Assembly (NCBI GenBank): GCA_035286745.1
Contig: DATECU010000199.1
Coordinates: 1-23,205 of the forward strand
Reading direction: 5' to 3'
DNA: 23,205 nucleotides
From: DATECU01 sp035286745
GTDB taxonomy: Bacteria; Acidobacteriota; Vicinamibacteria; Fen-336
Shown: piece after piece, positions 14,440 through 22,110 of the stretch
How positions within the stretch are numbered: position 1 is the stretch's first letter
Layout of the letters: every line of letters starts with the position of its first letter
Notes under the pieces: model-generated
Told to the model about the DNA's origin: nothing
Database searches by the model: none
Seen by the model: only the letters and a program-made list of their open reading frames with translations
Translations under genes and position numbers: made by a program

Positions 14440-17100
14440 TCAACGGCGCCGAACGGCGGCCCCCGCTGTGTGGGCCGTGGATCTCTGCAGCCGCTCGCAT
14501 CGGGCGAGGCCGGCCCGGGCCTGGTCGATCAACGGAAGGTCGTCAACGGGGAGTGCACCCGCGGCCTGAAGGTCGGTCGCCAGCCGCACGGCTTCGCGGT
14601 AGGCGGCCAGGGCCTCCTGTCGCAAGGCCGCGGCCCCAGAGGCCCGCCCCGGCTGGGACGCCAGGCCGAGCAGCACACGGCCCAGGAGGAGCTGTTCCCA
14701 GGCCACACGTATCCCGAACGAGGTGTTGGTCGGCTCGCTGGCCAAAGACGCCGAGCCCAGTTGCAGCGCGGTTCGGGCGGAGCTCAGCGCCAGGTCCCAC
14801 CGTCGCAGCGCCGCGTAGGACTCGCTCCTCGCCTGGTAGATGCTTGGAAGCAGATCACGGTTCTGCGTCTGCGCACCCAGGGTCTCTTCGGCGCGTTGGC
14901 AGTAGGCGAGCGCGTCCCGATGGCGGCCGGCGGCTATGGATGCGTGGCCGAGCCGCGCCAGCACCGAGGCCAGCCCGTCACGGGCACGGACGTTGCCGCC
15001 ATCAGCACGGACCAGCGTCTCCCGGATCCCCAGGGCGCGCTGGTACTGCTCGATGGCGCCCGCCTGGTCGGCGCTCCGCGCCAGCGCCCAGCCGTAGTCG
15101 ACGAGGGAGACCGAGAGGTCGTATCGAGCCTCGACGCCGGTGGGGCTCTCCGCAGCCCGCGCTTCGTCCCAGGCCACGACCTTGCGGTAGTGAGCGAGGG
15201 CGGCAGGCAGCTCGCCCTGCTTGGCCAAGATCGCCGCGAGCCGCTTGTGCGCCATGCTCACGCCCCGCAACCTGGACGCGTCTTTGGGGGCGGCAGCCAG
15301 CAAGGCCTCGAAGGCCGCCGTGGCCTTTTCGAAGCTCGCCTTGGCGGCCGGAAGGTCGCCGCTCGCGACCAGGGCGGAGCCCTCAGCATAGAGAGCACGA
15401 GCCCACAGCCTCTGATCGGCTGCGCTACTAGGCTCGAGCGCAAGCAGCCGCTCGGTTATGAGCAGGGCCCGCCTCGCCTGCTCGACAGCCTCCAGACCCT
15501 GGAGGGCTCCAACCATGGTGATATGGCTCTCGGCGAGCCGGCCCTGCCGACTCAGGTCGCCGGGAGCGTCCGCGGCCAGCCGCTCCCGTATCGCGAGTCC
15601 CTTGCGACGGGCCGACAACGCGGCCTCGCGCTCCCCGAGGTTGGCTTCCGCCTGAGAGCCCAGGACGTCTGCCAGCTTGTGGTAGGCAGCGGCGACCTCC
15701 TCGGCGAGAACGGGATCCTCGGGCGCGTCGGCGGCCAGCGTGTCGAGCATCTCCGAGGCGCGTTTGAGCAGCAGAGCGCGAGGCTGGGTCGCGCCCGGCA
15801 GGTCGGCGAACGCGTCGTGCAGCTCGAAGACCAGGCTGTTGGCCAGGCGTTGCGCATCCCGGGAGCGCTTCTCCGCCCGCAGGTGGTAGCGTTCGACGAT
15901 GCGAGCCTGACGCACGGCAACCCCGGCACCACCCAGCAGGCTCGCCACCAGGAGTCCCGCCACCACCACCGCCGCCTTGTGCCGCCGCCCGAACTTCCCC
16001 GCTCGGTAGGCCACGGTGTCCCCGCGCGCCAGAACCGGCAGGCCGGCAAGGTAGCGGCGCAGGTCCTCCGACAGCTCGCCTACCGTTTGGTAGCGCCGGG
16101 CGGGCTCCTTCCGGATCGCCTTCAGCACGATGGTGTCCAGGTCCCCCCTGAGCTGGCGCGACAGCGGCCGGTCCGTGAGAGCGCTCGGCTTCTCCGGCTG
16201 CTGCTGGCACACCACCCGTGCCACCTCCTCCGGAGCCCGGGTCTTGATCTCGTAGGCCCGCTTCCGCGCCAGCAGAAGGTAGAGCAGCATCCCCAGCGAG
16301 TAGACGTCGCTGGCTGTCGTCACCGCCTCGCCCTTCACCTGCTCCGGGCTCGCGTACTCCGGCGTCATCAGCGGCCACACCGTCGCCGTCGCCTCGCCCG
16401 ATCCCGCGACGTCCGCCCCCAGCAGCTTGGCGATGCCGAAGTCCAGCAGCTTGGGAACGCCGTCCGCGCTCACCAAGATGTTGCTCGGCTTCAGGTCCCG
16501 GTGGATCACCAAACGCTGGTGCGCATACTGCACGGCGGCGCACACCGTCCGGAACAGCTCGAGCCGCTCCCGCACCCCGAGGGTTGTACAGTACTTGTCG
16601 ATGGGCTGGCCAAGGACGTACTCCATCGAGAAGTAGGGCCAGCCCTCCTCGGTGACCCCCCCGTCGACCAGCCGCGCGATGTTCGGATGCTCCAGGTTGG
16701 CCAGGATCTGGCGCTCGGCCTTGAACCGCTGCAGGACGAACCCCGCATCCATCCCTCCGCGCACCAGCTTGACCGCCACCTGCTTCTGGTACTGGTCGTC
16801 GTCGCGGACCGCGCGGTAAACGGTCCCCATCCCGCCGCGACCGATCTCGGCCTCGATGCGCCAGGGGCCGACGCGCTCCGGCGCCGCCTCCGATCCGGTG
16901 TCGGCACTGGCGCGCTCCCAGGCCGGAGCCTCCAGGAAGTCGGCCGACTCCTTCGCCGCGGCAAGCAGAGCTTCGACCTCGCCCGCCACTGCGGGTGTGG
17001 CCGCGCGCAGCACGGCCAGGCGCTCTCTCTGCTCCTGCGCAGTCAACTCGAGAGCGGCGAGAAGCTCGGACCTGACCTGTTGCCAGGAAGCCTGACTCAT
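14440..17100 (-). CDS. Membrane Ser/Thr protein kinase with TPR-like C-terminal region
   Basis: The 886-residue protein starts at ATG 17100, overlapping the sigma-factor stop by 4 bp. Residues 1-60 form the helical leader often seen in kinases paired with this sigma type (SWQQVRSELLAALEL through GEVEALLAA). The kinase domain (about 80-350) has the glycine loop IGRGGMGTVYRA, Lys111 in VAVKLV, HRDLKPSN with catalytic Asp202, DFGIAK at 220-225 and TPEYASPEQ. All key residues are intact. A single hydrophobic segment (about 376-396, AAVVVAGLLVASLLGG) should span the membrane. The roughly 490 residues after it are Ala/Leu-rich helical repeats of TPR type, probably a protein-binding sensor. The likely role is phosphorylation of regulators in response to an extracytoplasmic or protein-interaction signal. 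The substrate may include the partner sigma factor (inference). A 909-codon frame on the opposite strand is a GC-rich shadow. Confidence 0.93.
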   Translation of the reverse strand: MSQASWQQVRSELLAALELTAQEQRERLAVLRAATPAVAGEVEALLAAAKESADFLEAPAWERASADTGSEAAPERVGPWRIEAEIGRGGMGTVYRAVRDDDQYQKQVAVKLVRGGMDAGFVLQRFKAERQILANLEHPNIARLVDGGVTEEGWPYFSMEYVLGQPIDKYCTTLGVRERLELFRTVCAAVQYAHQRLVIHRDLKPSNILVSADGVPKLLDFGIAKLLGADVAGSGEATATVWPLMTPEYASPEQVKGEAVTTASDVYSLGMLLYLLLARKRAYEIKTRAPEEVARVVCQQQPEKPSALTDRPLSRQLRGDLDTIVLKAIRKEPARRYQTVGELSEDLRRYLAGLPVLARGDTVAYRAGKFGRRHKAAVVVAGLLVASLLGGAGVAVRQARIVERYHLRAEKRSRDAQRLANSLVFELHDAFADLPGATQPRALLLKRASEMLDTLAADAPEDPVLAEEVAAAYHKLADVLGSQAEANLGEREAALSARRKGLAIRERLAADAPGDLSRQGRLAESHITMVGALQGLEAVEQARRALLITERLLALEPSSAADQRLWARALYAEGSALVASGDLPAAKASFEKATAAFEALLAAAPKDASRLRGVSMAHKRLAAILAKQGELPAALAHYRKVVAWDEARAAESPTGVEARYDLSVSLVDYGWALARSADQAGAIEQYQRALGIRETLVRADGGNVRARDGLASVLARLGHASIAAGRHRDALAYCQRAEETLGAQTQNRDLLPSIYQARSESYAALRRWDLALSSARTALQLGSASLASEPTNTSFGIRVAWEQLLLGRVLLGLASQPGRASGAAALRQEALAAYREAVRLATDLQAAGALPVDDLPLIDQARAGLARCERLQRSTAHTAGAAVRRR

Positions 17101-17693
17101 GTCGCGCTGAGCTCTCGCTTGAGCCACGCCTTAGCGACTGCCCAGTCGCGCTTGACGGTGACCGACGAAACGCCGAGGGCCTTCGCCGTCTCGTCGTGAG
17201 AGAGACCGCCGAAGTAGCGCAGCACGACAACCTTGGCGGCGCGGGCGTCGATCTCCTCCAGCCGGTCGAGCGCCTGGTCGACGGCCACGATCTCCTCGAT
17301 CCCGCCCCGCTCGGCGGCCGGGTGCTCGCCGAGCTCGACCGGCGCGACGCCTCCGCCCCGCTTCAGCGCGGCGCGTCCCCGCGCGTGTTCGGCGAGGATG
17401 CGGCGCATGACGAAAGCGGCGACGCCGAGGAAGTGCGAGCGGCTCTCAACGCGGGCGCGGCACTGGCCGACTAGATCGAGAAAGGCCTCGTGAACGAGGG
17501 CCGTGGTTTGCAGTGTGTGGCCGGGGCGCTCGCGCCGGAGCTGTCGGCTGGCCAACCGCTTGAGCTCGGGGTAGAGGATGGGGAAGAGGCGCTCGAAAGC
17601 GCGGCCGTCGCCGGCGCCCCAGGCCTCGAGCAAGCGGGTAATATCTCCCGGCTCCGGGATGGCGAGCAGCCCCGCGCGGTCGTGATCCGTCAT
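17097..17693 (-). CDS. ECF RNA polymerase sigma factor (TIGR02999-like)
   Basis: The 198-residue protein has region 2 from about 20 to 105, including HTLQTTALVHEAFLDLVGQ and SHFLGVAAFVMRRILAEHAR, the signature of the ECF group abundant in Acidobacteria and Planctomycetes. Region 4 (about 140-195) carries the helix-turn-helix LSHDETAKALGVSSVTVKRD. It directs RNA polymerase to a dedicated promoter set. Start ATG 17693 gives a normal N-terminus (MTDHDRAGLLAIPEPG); a longer reading to 17765 would translate the promoter palindrome. No anti-sigma factor is adjacent; the coupled kinase is the probable regulator, as in related pairs. No Shine-Dalgarno sequence is visible. Confidence 0.92.
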   Translation of the reverse strand: MTDHDRAGLLAIPEPGDITRLLEAWGAGDGRAFERLFPILYPELKRLASRQLRRERPGHTLQTTALVHEAFLDLVGQCRARVESRSHFLGVAAFVMRRILAEHARGRAALKRGGGVAPVELGEHPAAERGGIEEIVAVDQALDRLEEIDARAAKVVVLRYFGGLSHDETAKALGVSSVTVKRDWAVAKAWLKRELSAT

Positions 17694-17712
17694 GACTGGG
17701 GAGTCCGGCTCG

Positions 17713-17754
17713 ATGCTAACACGGTGGACGCAACCGGTTGACGACACGTCAACC
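17713..17754 (-). promoter_or_regulatory. Sigma-kinase operon promoter region with 19-bp hyphenated palindrome
   Basis: GGTTGACG-ACA-CGTCAACC at 17736-17754 is a perfect inverted repeat with 8-bp arms and a 3-bp centre. On the minus strand it is followed by TGTTAGCAT, an extended -10-like element with TAGCAT at 17718-17713. That would place the transcript start about a dozen bases before the ATG. The palindrome would overlap the -35 region, so it could be an operator or an autoregulatory sigma site. Confidence 0.4.
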
Positions 17755-17842
17755 ACAAAGAGCACAAACTCATCCCATCTCCACGCTCGCGGGAAGAGGG
17801 GACCTGACCGCTTCGGTCGGTCTGTTCCGGTGGGCTTCCGTA

Positions 17843-17869
17843 CCTCTGTGTCTCTGTGCCTCTGTGGTT
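17843..17869 (-). repeat. ACCACAGAG-type intergenic repeat, copy a
   Basis: Read on the minus strand it begins AACCACAGAGGCACAGAG and ends ACACAGAGG. It lies just downstream of nuoI. It is inverted relative to copy b on the other side of nuoI. Confidence 0.75.
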
Positions 17870-17889
17870 TGGTGCGTTAGACTGTGGAC

Positions 17890-18474
17890 TCAGCGAGGTG
17901 GGCCGGGGACGATGCCGTGCTCCTGCCTCAGTCGGGCTAGGGCGGCGATGCGCACCGGCCGCCGAACGTCGTGCTGGCTGGGTCGATACCCGGCGCCGTG
18001 CTCGATGAGCTTGGCCCGGTCCATGAGCCGGTCGCGGTCGATCACCAGCTCCTCGCGGGTGCTGCCCACCAGGTCGTTCTCCCGACTCATGATGATGGCT
18101 TCCTCGGGGCAGGCGTCGACGCAGAAGCCGCAGTAGACGCAGCGCAGCAGGTCGATCTCGAAGCGGGTGGGGTACTTCTCGATGGTCTTCTCCGGCCGCT
18201 CCCCGGCCTCGATGTAGATGCACTCGGCGGGGCAGACGGTGGCGCACATGTAGCAGGCCACGCACTTGGGCGTACCGTCCTCGCGTTGGGTGAGGATGTG
18301 GATGCCCCGGTAGCGGTTGGAGGGGGGCCGCTTCTGCTCGGGGTACTGGATGGTGGACCACTGCCGCAGGAAGAGGGTGCGGGCCAAGTTCTTGAGGGTG
18401 ATCCAGTGCCCGAGCAGGATGGGGAAGATCCCGGTGGGGAGGTCTCGATCTACGGTGACCACGCGAGCAGCCAT
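17890..18474 (-). CDS. nuoI: NADH-quinone oxidoreductase subunit I (2x[4Fe-4S])
   Basis: The 194-residue protein has two classic ferredoxin-type CxxCxxCxxxCP clusters: Cys71/74/77/81 (CVACYMCATVCP) and Cys112/115/118/122 (CVYCGFCVDACP). These bind clusters N6a and N6b, which carry electrons from NuoG to NuoB. The N-terminus contains GHWITLKNLARTLFL and the QYPEQKRP segment typical of NuoI. Start ATG 18474 has GAGGT upstream. In the canonical operon NuoH precedes NuoI and NuoJ follows. Here a 163-bp repeat-bearing spacer precedes it and the sigma-kinase pair lies beyond it. All ligands are intact, so it should be functional if the remaining subunits are encoded elsewhere. Confidence 0.95.
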   Translation of the reverse strand: MAARVVTVDRDLPTGIFPILLGHWITLKNLARTLFLRQWSTIQYPEQKRPPSNRYRGIHILTQREDGTPKCVACYMCATVCPAECIYIEAGERPEKTIEKYPTRFEIDLLRCVYCGFCVDACPEEAIIMSRENDLVGSTREELVIDRDRLMDRAKLIEHGAGYRPSQHDVRRPVRIAALARLRQEHGIVPGPPR

Positions 18475-18533
18475 CCGCTACCTCGAGTTCACCACAGACC
18501 TGGCGCGGTTAGGGCCGCAACCAAGCGAAGGGA

Positions 18534-18560
18534 AACCACAGAGGCACAAAGACACTGAGG
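18534..18560 (+). repeat. ACCACAGAG-type intergenic repeat, copy b
   Basis: It reads AACCACAGAGGCACAAAG then ACACTGAGG on the plus strand. It lies in the nuoG-nuoI gap, where nuoH would stand in a canonical operon. Confidence 0.75.
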
Positions 18561-18637
18561 AGCAGCGAGAACGGAAACGAAACCGAGGCGCACCCGTCAG
18601 CGACTCGGTGCTTCGCGACACCGGGGCCAGGTGACCG

Positions 18638-20224
18638 TTAGGCATGGACCTCCTCTGATGCGGCAGCGGACGCGGGAAGGGGTCGGCCCTGGGCACCCAG
18701 GAGCTTGTGGTCCAGGCCCGCGTAGGCGATCACCGCCCGGGTCAGGTGCTGGAACATCTCGCGGGCCGAAGAGGCCGGCAAGGGCTTGCCAAGACGATGG
18801 AGGAGGCCCACCGCGAGCTCCCAGCGAGGCATGGCGGACCCCGGGGCGGCGAAGGCCCGGCGGAATCGCTGAACCCGGCGGGCATAGTTGGTGAACGTGC
18901 CCTCGACCTCGGCCCACATGGCCGCGGGCAGCACGGCCTGGACGCGGTCCAGCTCGGGCCCCTCGTGGGTAGCCATCACGGCGATGAAGGGGACTTTGGG
19001 GAGCGCATCGGCCGCCTCCGCCAAACGGAGCAGCTCCGGGCCCTGCAAGACCAGGACCTTGATCCGGCCGGCGCGGCACGCGTCCAGGATCGCCGGCACC
19101 CCGGTGCGGCCCAGGCCGAGCTCCAGGCAGCCCTGGGTGTTGGGGTTGCGGTCGGCCCGCTGCAGGACCTGATCCAGCCGGACGCCTACCTTGTCCTGGG
19201 GATCGCCCACCCTGAAGTCGAGCTTGCCACCGACCGCCTCGGCCAGGGCGCGGAAGCCGAACAGGTCCTCGTTGCCGGCCTGGGGCGAGGCCAGGAAGGC
19301 GGCGGCCGGCCCGGCTTCCCTGAGTCGGCTCGCGATTTCGTCGAGCGCGAGGCTCACCGGCACACCTTCCCAACCCGCAGGGCGCTTGAGACGAGCCCCG
19401 CTCACTCGGCTTGCCCCGCCGAGCGCCTGGACCAGCTTGCGTCCCGGATCGCACATCCAGGACTTGTTGACCTCCGGGTTGCGGCGCGGCCGCAGGCGCT
19501 GGCCTTCGCCGTCGCGGTGGTCGATCGTGATGTTGCAGCCGGTGGAGCAGCCGGGGCAGATCGACTCGGTCTCTTCCAGGAACCAGACCCGCATCTTGAA
19601 GCGGAAGTCGTGAGAGAGCAGCGCGCCCACCGGGCAGACATCGGCCAGGTTTCCGGCGTACTGGTGGCTGATGGGCCGCTCGTCGAAGGTCGAGATCTGA
19701 GTGCGGCCGCCCCTTTCGCGGAACTCGAAGCCGTTGGTCTTGGTGACCTCCCGCTCGAAGCGGATGCACCGCGAGCACAGCACACAGCGTTCGGCGTCGA
19801 GCACGATGGGCCCCAGGTCCACCACCTTGCGCTTTCTGATCTTCTCTTCGACCTCCACCTTGGCGTCGTAGAGGCCGTAGCGCATGTAGTTGTCCTGGAG
19901 GTAGCACTCGCCGGCCTGGTCGCAGACCGGGCAGTCGATGGGGTGGTTGACCAGCAGGAACTCCAGCGCCGAACGCTGGGCCTCCCGTGCCTTGGGGCTC
20001 TGGCTGTGGACGACCATCCCCTCCTGAACCAGGGTGTTGCAGGCGATCTGCAGCTTGGGGACCTTCTCGATCTCCACCATGCAGGTGCGGCAGTTGCCGT
20101 CCACCGAGAGGTCGGCGTGCCAGCAGAAGTGCTGGATGTGGATACCGTTGCCGAGCGCGGCCGCAAGGACGTTCGTCCCCTCGGGAACCTCGATCTCCTT
20201 GCCGTCAATGGTGCACTTGGGCAT
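18638..20224 (-). CDS. nuoG: NADH-quinone oxidoreductase subunit G, short form
   Basis: The 528-residue protein has ligands for a [2Fe-2S] cluster (Cys34, 45, 48, 62), the His-Cys3 N5 cluster (His94, Cys98, 101, 107) and N4 (Cys147, 150, 153, 197). A further set, Cys223, 226, 230 and 258, has the Cx2Cx3Cx27C spacing of cluster N7, which many species have lost. The remainder corresponds to a cut-down molybdopterin-oxidoreductase-like domain. E. coli NuoG is about 900 residues, so this is a short type. The reading frame is uninterrupted, suggesting a natural short form rather than truncation. Start ATG 20224 gives MPKCTIDGKEIEVPEGTNVL with GGAG upstream. Its partner NuoF, which normally passes electrons from NADH, is absent from the window. 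Confidence 0.93.
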   Translation of the reverse strand: MPKCTIDGKEIEVPEGTNVLAAALGNGIHIQHFCWHADLSVDGNCRTCMVEIEKVPKLQIACNTLVQEGMVVHSQSPKAREAQRSALEFLLVNHPIDCPVCDQAGECYLQDNYMRYGLYDAKVEVEEKIRKRKVVDLGPIVLDAERCVLCSRCIRFEREVTKTNGFEFRERGGRTQISTFDERPISHQYAGNLADVCPVGALLSHDFRFKMRVWFLEETESICPGCSTGCNITIDHRDGEGQRLRPRRNPEVNKSWMCDPGRKLVQALGGASRVSGARLKRPAGWEGVPVSLALDEIASRLREAGPAAAFLASPQAGNEDLFGFRALAEAVGGKLDFRVGDPQDKVGVRLDQVLQRADRNPNTQGCLELGLGRTGVPAILDACRAGRIKVLVLQGPELLRLAEAADALPKVPFIAVMATHEGPELDRVQAVLPAAMWAEVEGTFTNYARRVQRFRRAFAAPGSAMPRWELAVGLLHRLGKPLPASSAREMFQHLTRAVIAYAGLDHKLLGAQGRPLPASAAASEEVHA

Positions 20225-20241
20225 CAGCGGACTCCGAACGC

Positions 20242-20267
20242 AACCACAGAGACACAGAGGCACAGAG
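20242..20267 (+). repeat. ACCACAGAG-type intergenic repeat, copy c
   Basis: It reads AACCACAGAGACACAG then AGGCACAGAG, immediately upstream of nuoG. It is inverted relative to copy d about 95 bp away, so the pair could fold into a large hairpin in the nuoCD-nuoG transcript. Confidence 0.75.
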
Positions 20268-20362
20268 CATGAAGGAAGGAGGGCCCGGCTCCAACCCTCC
20301 CCGTCTGGTTCCGTTTGACTCTGAACTGATCGGCCTGGTTTCTCACGGTCGCTCTTCCGTCC

Positions 20363-20401
20363 TCTCGTGTCTCTGTGTCTCTGTTGCCTCTGTGGTTTCT
20401 C
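20363..20401 (-). repeat. ACCACAGAG-type intergenic repeat, copy d
   Basis: On the minus strand it reads GAAACCACAGAGGCAACAG and continues with GAGACACAGAGACACGAGA. It touches the last base of the nuoCD stop codon and lies where nuoE and nuoF would be expected. Confidence 0.75.
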
Positions 20402-22110
20402 TATCGATCCAGTTCGCCGGCGATCACGTTGAGGCCCCCGATGATGGCGACCGCGTCGGCCAAGAGCCAGCCCTTGATCATCTCGGGAAAGGCCTGGTAG
20501 ATGTTGTAACAGGGCGGCCGCACTTTCACCCGCCAGGGGTGCTTGCGGCCGTCGCTCACGATGTAGTAGCCCAGCTCGCCATTCGCCCCCTCGGTGTAGC
20601 CGTAGACTTCGCCGGGCGGCGGCAGGATCCCGTCATAGACCAGCTTGAAGTGGTTCATGAGGGACTCGATGTTGCCGTAGACCTCGTCCTTGGGCGGCAG
20701 CGCCACCTTGCGGTCGTCCACGATCACCGGGCCCGACGGCAGTTTGGCGAGGGCCTGCTCGACGATGTGGAGGCTCTGCCGGATCTCCGCCAGCCGGACC
20801 AGATAGCGGTCGTAGCAATCGCCTACCGTACCTACCGGAACCTCGAAGTCGTAGTCCTGGTAGCCCGAGTAGGGGTGGTCCTTGCGGATGTCGTAGCCCA
20901 CGCCGGAGCCGCGCAGGCAGGGCCCCACCCAACCCCAGGAGAGCGCGTCCTCAGCCGACATCACGCCGACGTCCTTGAACCGTTTGGCGAAGATGGCGTT
21001 CCTGGTGAGCAGCTTGTCGACCTGGGTGGTGGTCTCGCGGACGCTGTCGATGGCCTTCCGGCAGCGGGCCTCGAAGTCCTCGGGTACGTCCTGGGCCAGG
21101 CCCCCGATGCGCACGTAGGAGACGGTGAGCCGCGCTCCGCAGCAGGCCTCCAAGAGCTCGTAGACGACCTCCCGGGAGCGGAAGGCCACGAAGTAGGGGG
21201 TGATGGCGCCCAGGTCCACCACGTTGGTGGTGATGCAGACGATGTGGTCCATGATCCTCGAGAACTCGGAGAGGATCACGCGAATAGCCTCAGCTCGAGG
21301 TGGCGCCTGGATCCCGAGCAGTTTCTCAACCGCCAGCGCCCAGCCGTGGCCGTTCATGAAGGAGGAGCAGTAGTTGAGGCGGTCGGTGTAGGGGATGATC
21401 TGCCAGTAGGTGCGTGCCTCCGCCATCTTCTCGAAGTTGCGGTGCATGTACCCGATTTCGGCCTCGGCCTGAGCGATGGTCTCCCCGTCCAGCAGCGCCT
21501 GGACGCGGAAGGCCCCGTGCATGGCTGGGTGAGAAGGCCCGATGTTGACCAGCAGACCCTCGGAGCCCTCCGGCACCTGAAGCAGGCGCTCCTTGGCGGT
21601 CTTCAGCACGTGGCGCTGGCCCTGCGGGTAGTCCTTCCGCATGGGATGGCCCACGAAGGCGTCGTGCGTCAGCAGGCGGATCAGATTGGGGTGGCCGGCG
21701 AAGACGATCCCGTAGAGATCCCAAGCCTCGCGCTCGAACCAGTTGGCACCCCTGTAGAGCCCGGTCAGGGTGTCGAGGGCGGGATCGCTCTCGGGGATCC
21801 AGGTCTTGAGCCGCACGTGGTGCTTGCCGGAGACGGAGTAGACGTGCAGCACCACCTGGAACCGTTCGGCGCAGTCCTCCCGGTCCAGGAAGTCGACACC
21901 GCAGAGGTCCAGGAACAGCTTGTAGTCCAGTTCAGGGTGGTTGCGAAGCAGGCTGGCCGCCTGGACCCAGGCCTGGCGGGAGACGGTGAGGCTCAGGTCG
22001 CCCCGAAACTCCGAAGCGGCAAGCAGGCCAGCGCCTAACTGATCTCTCAGGACACGGGCCGCCGGCCTGTCAAGGGCGGTGGCAGCAGGGCTCGCGACCA
22101 CGCTAGCCAT
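20401..22110 (-). CDS. nuoCD: NADH-quinone oxidoreductase fused subunit C/D
   Basis: The 569-residue fusion has the NuoC (30 kDa) part at about 1-170, recognisable by ANWFEREAWDLYGIVFAGHP and the closing HPMRKDYP. The NuoD (49 kDa) part runs from about 188 to the end, with NIGPSHPAMHGAFRVQALLD, EIGYMHRNFEKMAEARTY and the terminal IIGGLNVIAGELDR. NuoD lines the quinone site next to NuoB. Its start ATG 22110 overlaps the nuoB end by 8 bp, so the pair is translationally coupled. Fused NuoCD is known in enterobacteria and other groups; the linker here is short. There is no internal stop or frameshift. Confidence 0.95.
   Translation of the reverse strand: MASVVASPAATALDRPAARVLRDQLGAGLLAASEFRGDLSLTVSRQAWVQAASLLRNHPELDYKLFLDLCGVDFLDREDCAERFQVVLHVYSVSGKHHVRLKTWIPESDPALDTLTGLYRGANWFEREAWDLYGIVFAGHPNLIRLLTHDAFVGHPMRKDYPQGQRHVLKTAKERLLQVPEGSEGLLVNIGPSHPAMHGAFRVQALLDGETIAQAEAEIGYMHRNFEKMAEARTYWQIIPYTDRLNYCSSFMNGHGWALAVEKLLGIQAPPRAEAIRVILSEFSRIMDHIVCITTNVVDLGAITPYFVAFRSREVVYELLEACCGARLTVSYVRIGGLAQDVPEDFEARCRKAIDSVRETTTQVDKLLTRNAIFAKRFKDVGVMSAEDALSWGWVGPCLRGSGVGYDIRKDHPYSGYQDYDFEVPVGTVGDCYDRYLVRLAEIRQSLHIVEQALAKLPSGPVIVDDRKVALPPKDEVYGNIESLMNHFKLVYDGILPPPGEVYGYTEGANGELGYYIVSDGRKHPWRVKVRPPCYNIYQAFPEMIKGWLLADAVAIIGGLNVIAGELDR

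Noticed and set aside
14470..17199. 909-codon open frame on the plus strand antisense to the kinase gene
   Set aside because: The minus strand has an intact kinase with all motifs. The antisense translation is Arg/Gly/Gln-rich without domains, as expected from high GC.
17805..17818. Small hairpin GACCG-CTT-CGGTC considered as a terminator of nuoI or the sigma operon
   Set aside because: The stem is only 5 bp, there is no T-run on either strand, and it lies upstream of the sigma gene, not at its end.
17843..18560. nuoI bracketed by inverted repeats considered as a transposon or MITE-carried gene
   Set aside because: No transposase, no target-site duplication and no defined repeat ends are visible. 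The same repeats occur singly elsewhere.
18707..20272. 521-codon plus-strand frame antisense to nuoG
   Set aside because: It is a shadow of nuoG, with no recognisable motif and no ribosome-binding site.
20278..20300. GGAGGG/CCCTCC inverted repeat in the nuoCD-nuoG gap considered as an intrinsic terminator
   Set aside because: It has 6-bp arms, an 11-nt loop and no T-run. The surrounding ACCACAGAG inverted pair is the stronger structure.
19987..22038. 683-codon plus-strand frame antisense to nuoCD and part of nuoG
   Set aside because: It covers undoubted nuo genes. The composition rich in Val/Asp/His/Gly is a shadow of the opposite codons.
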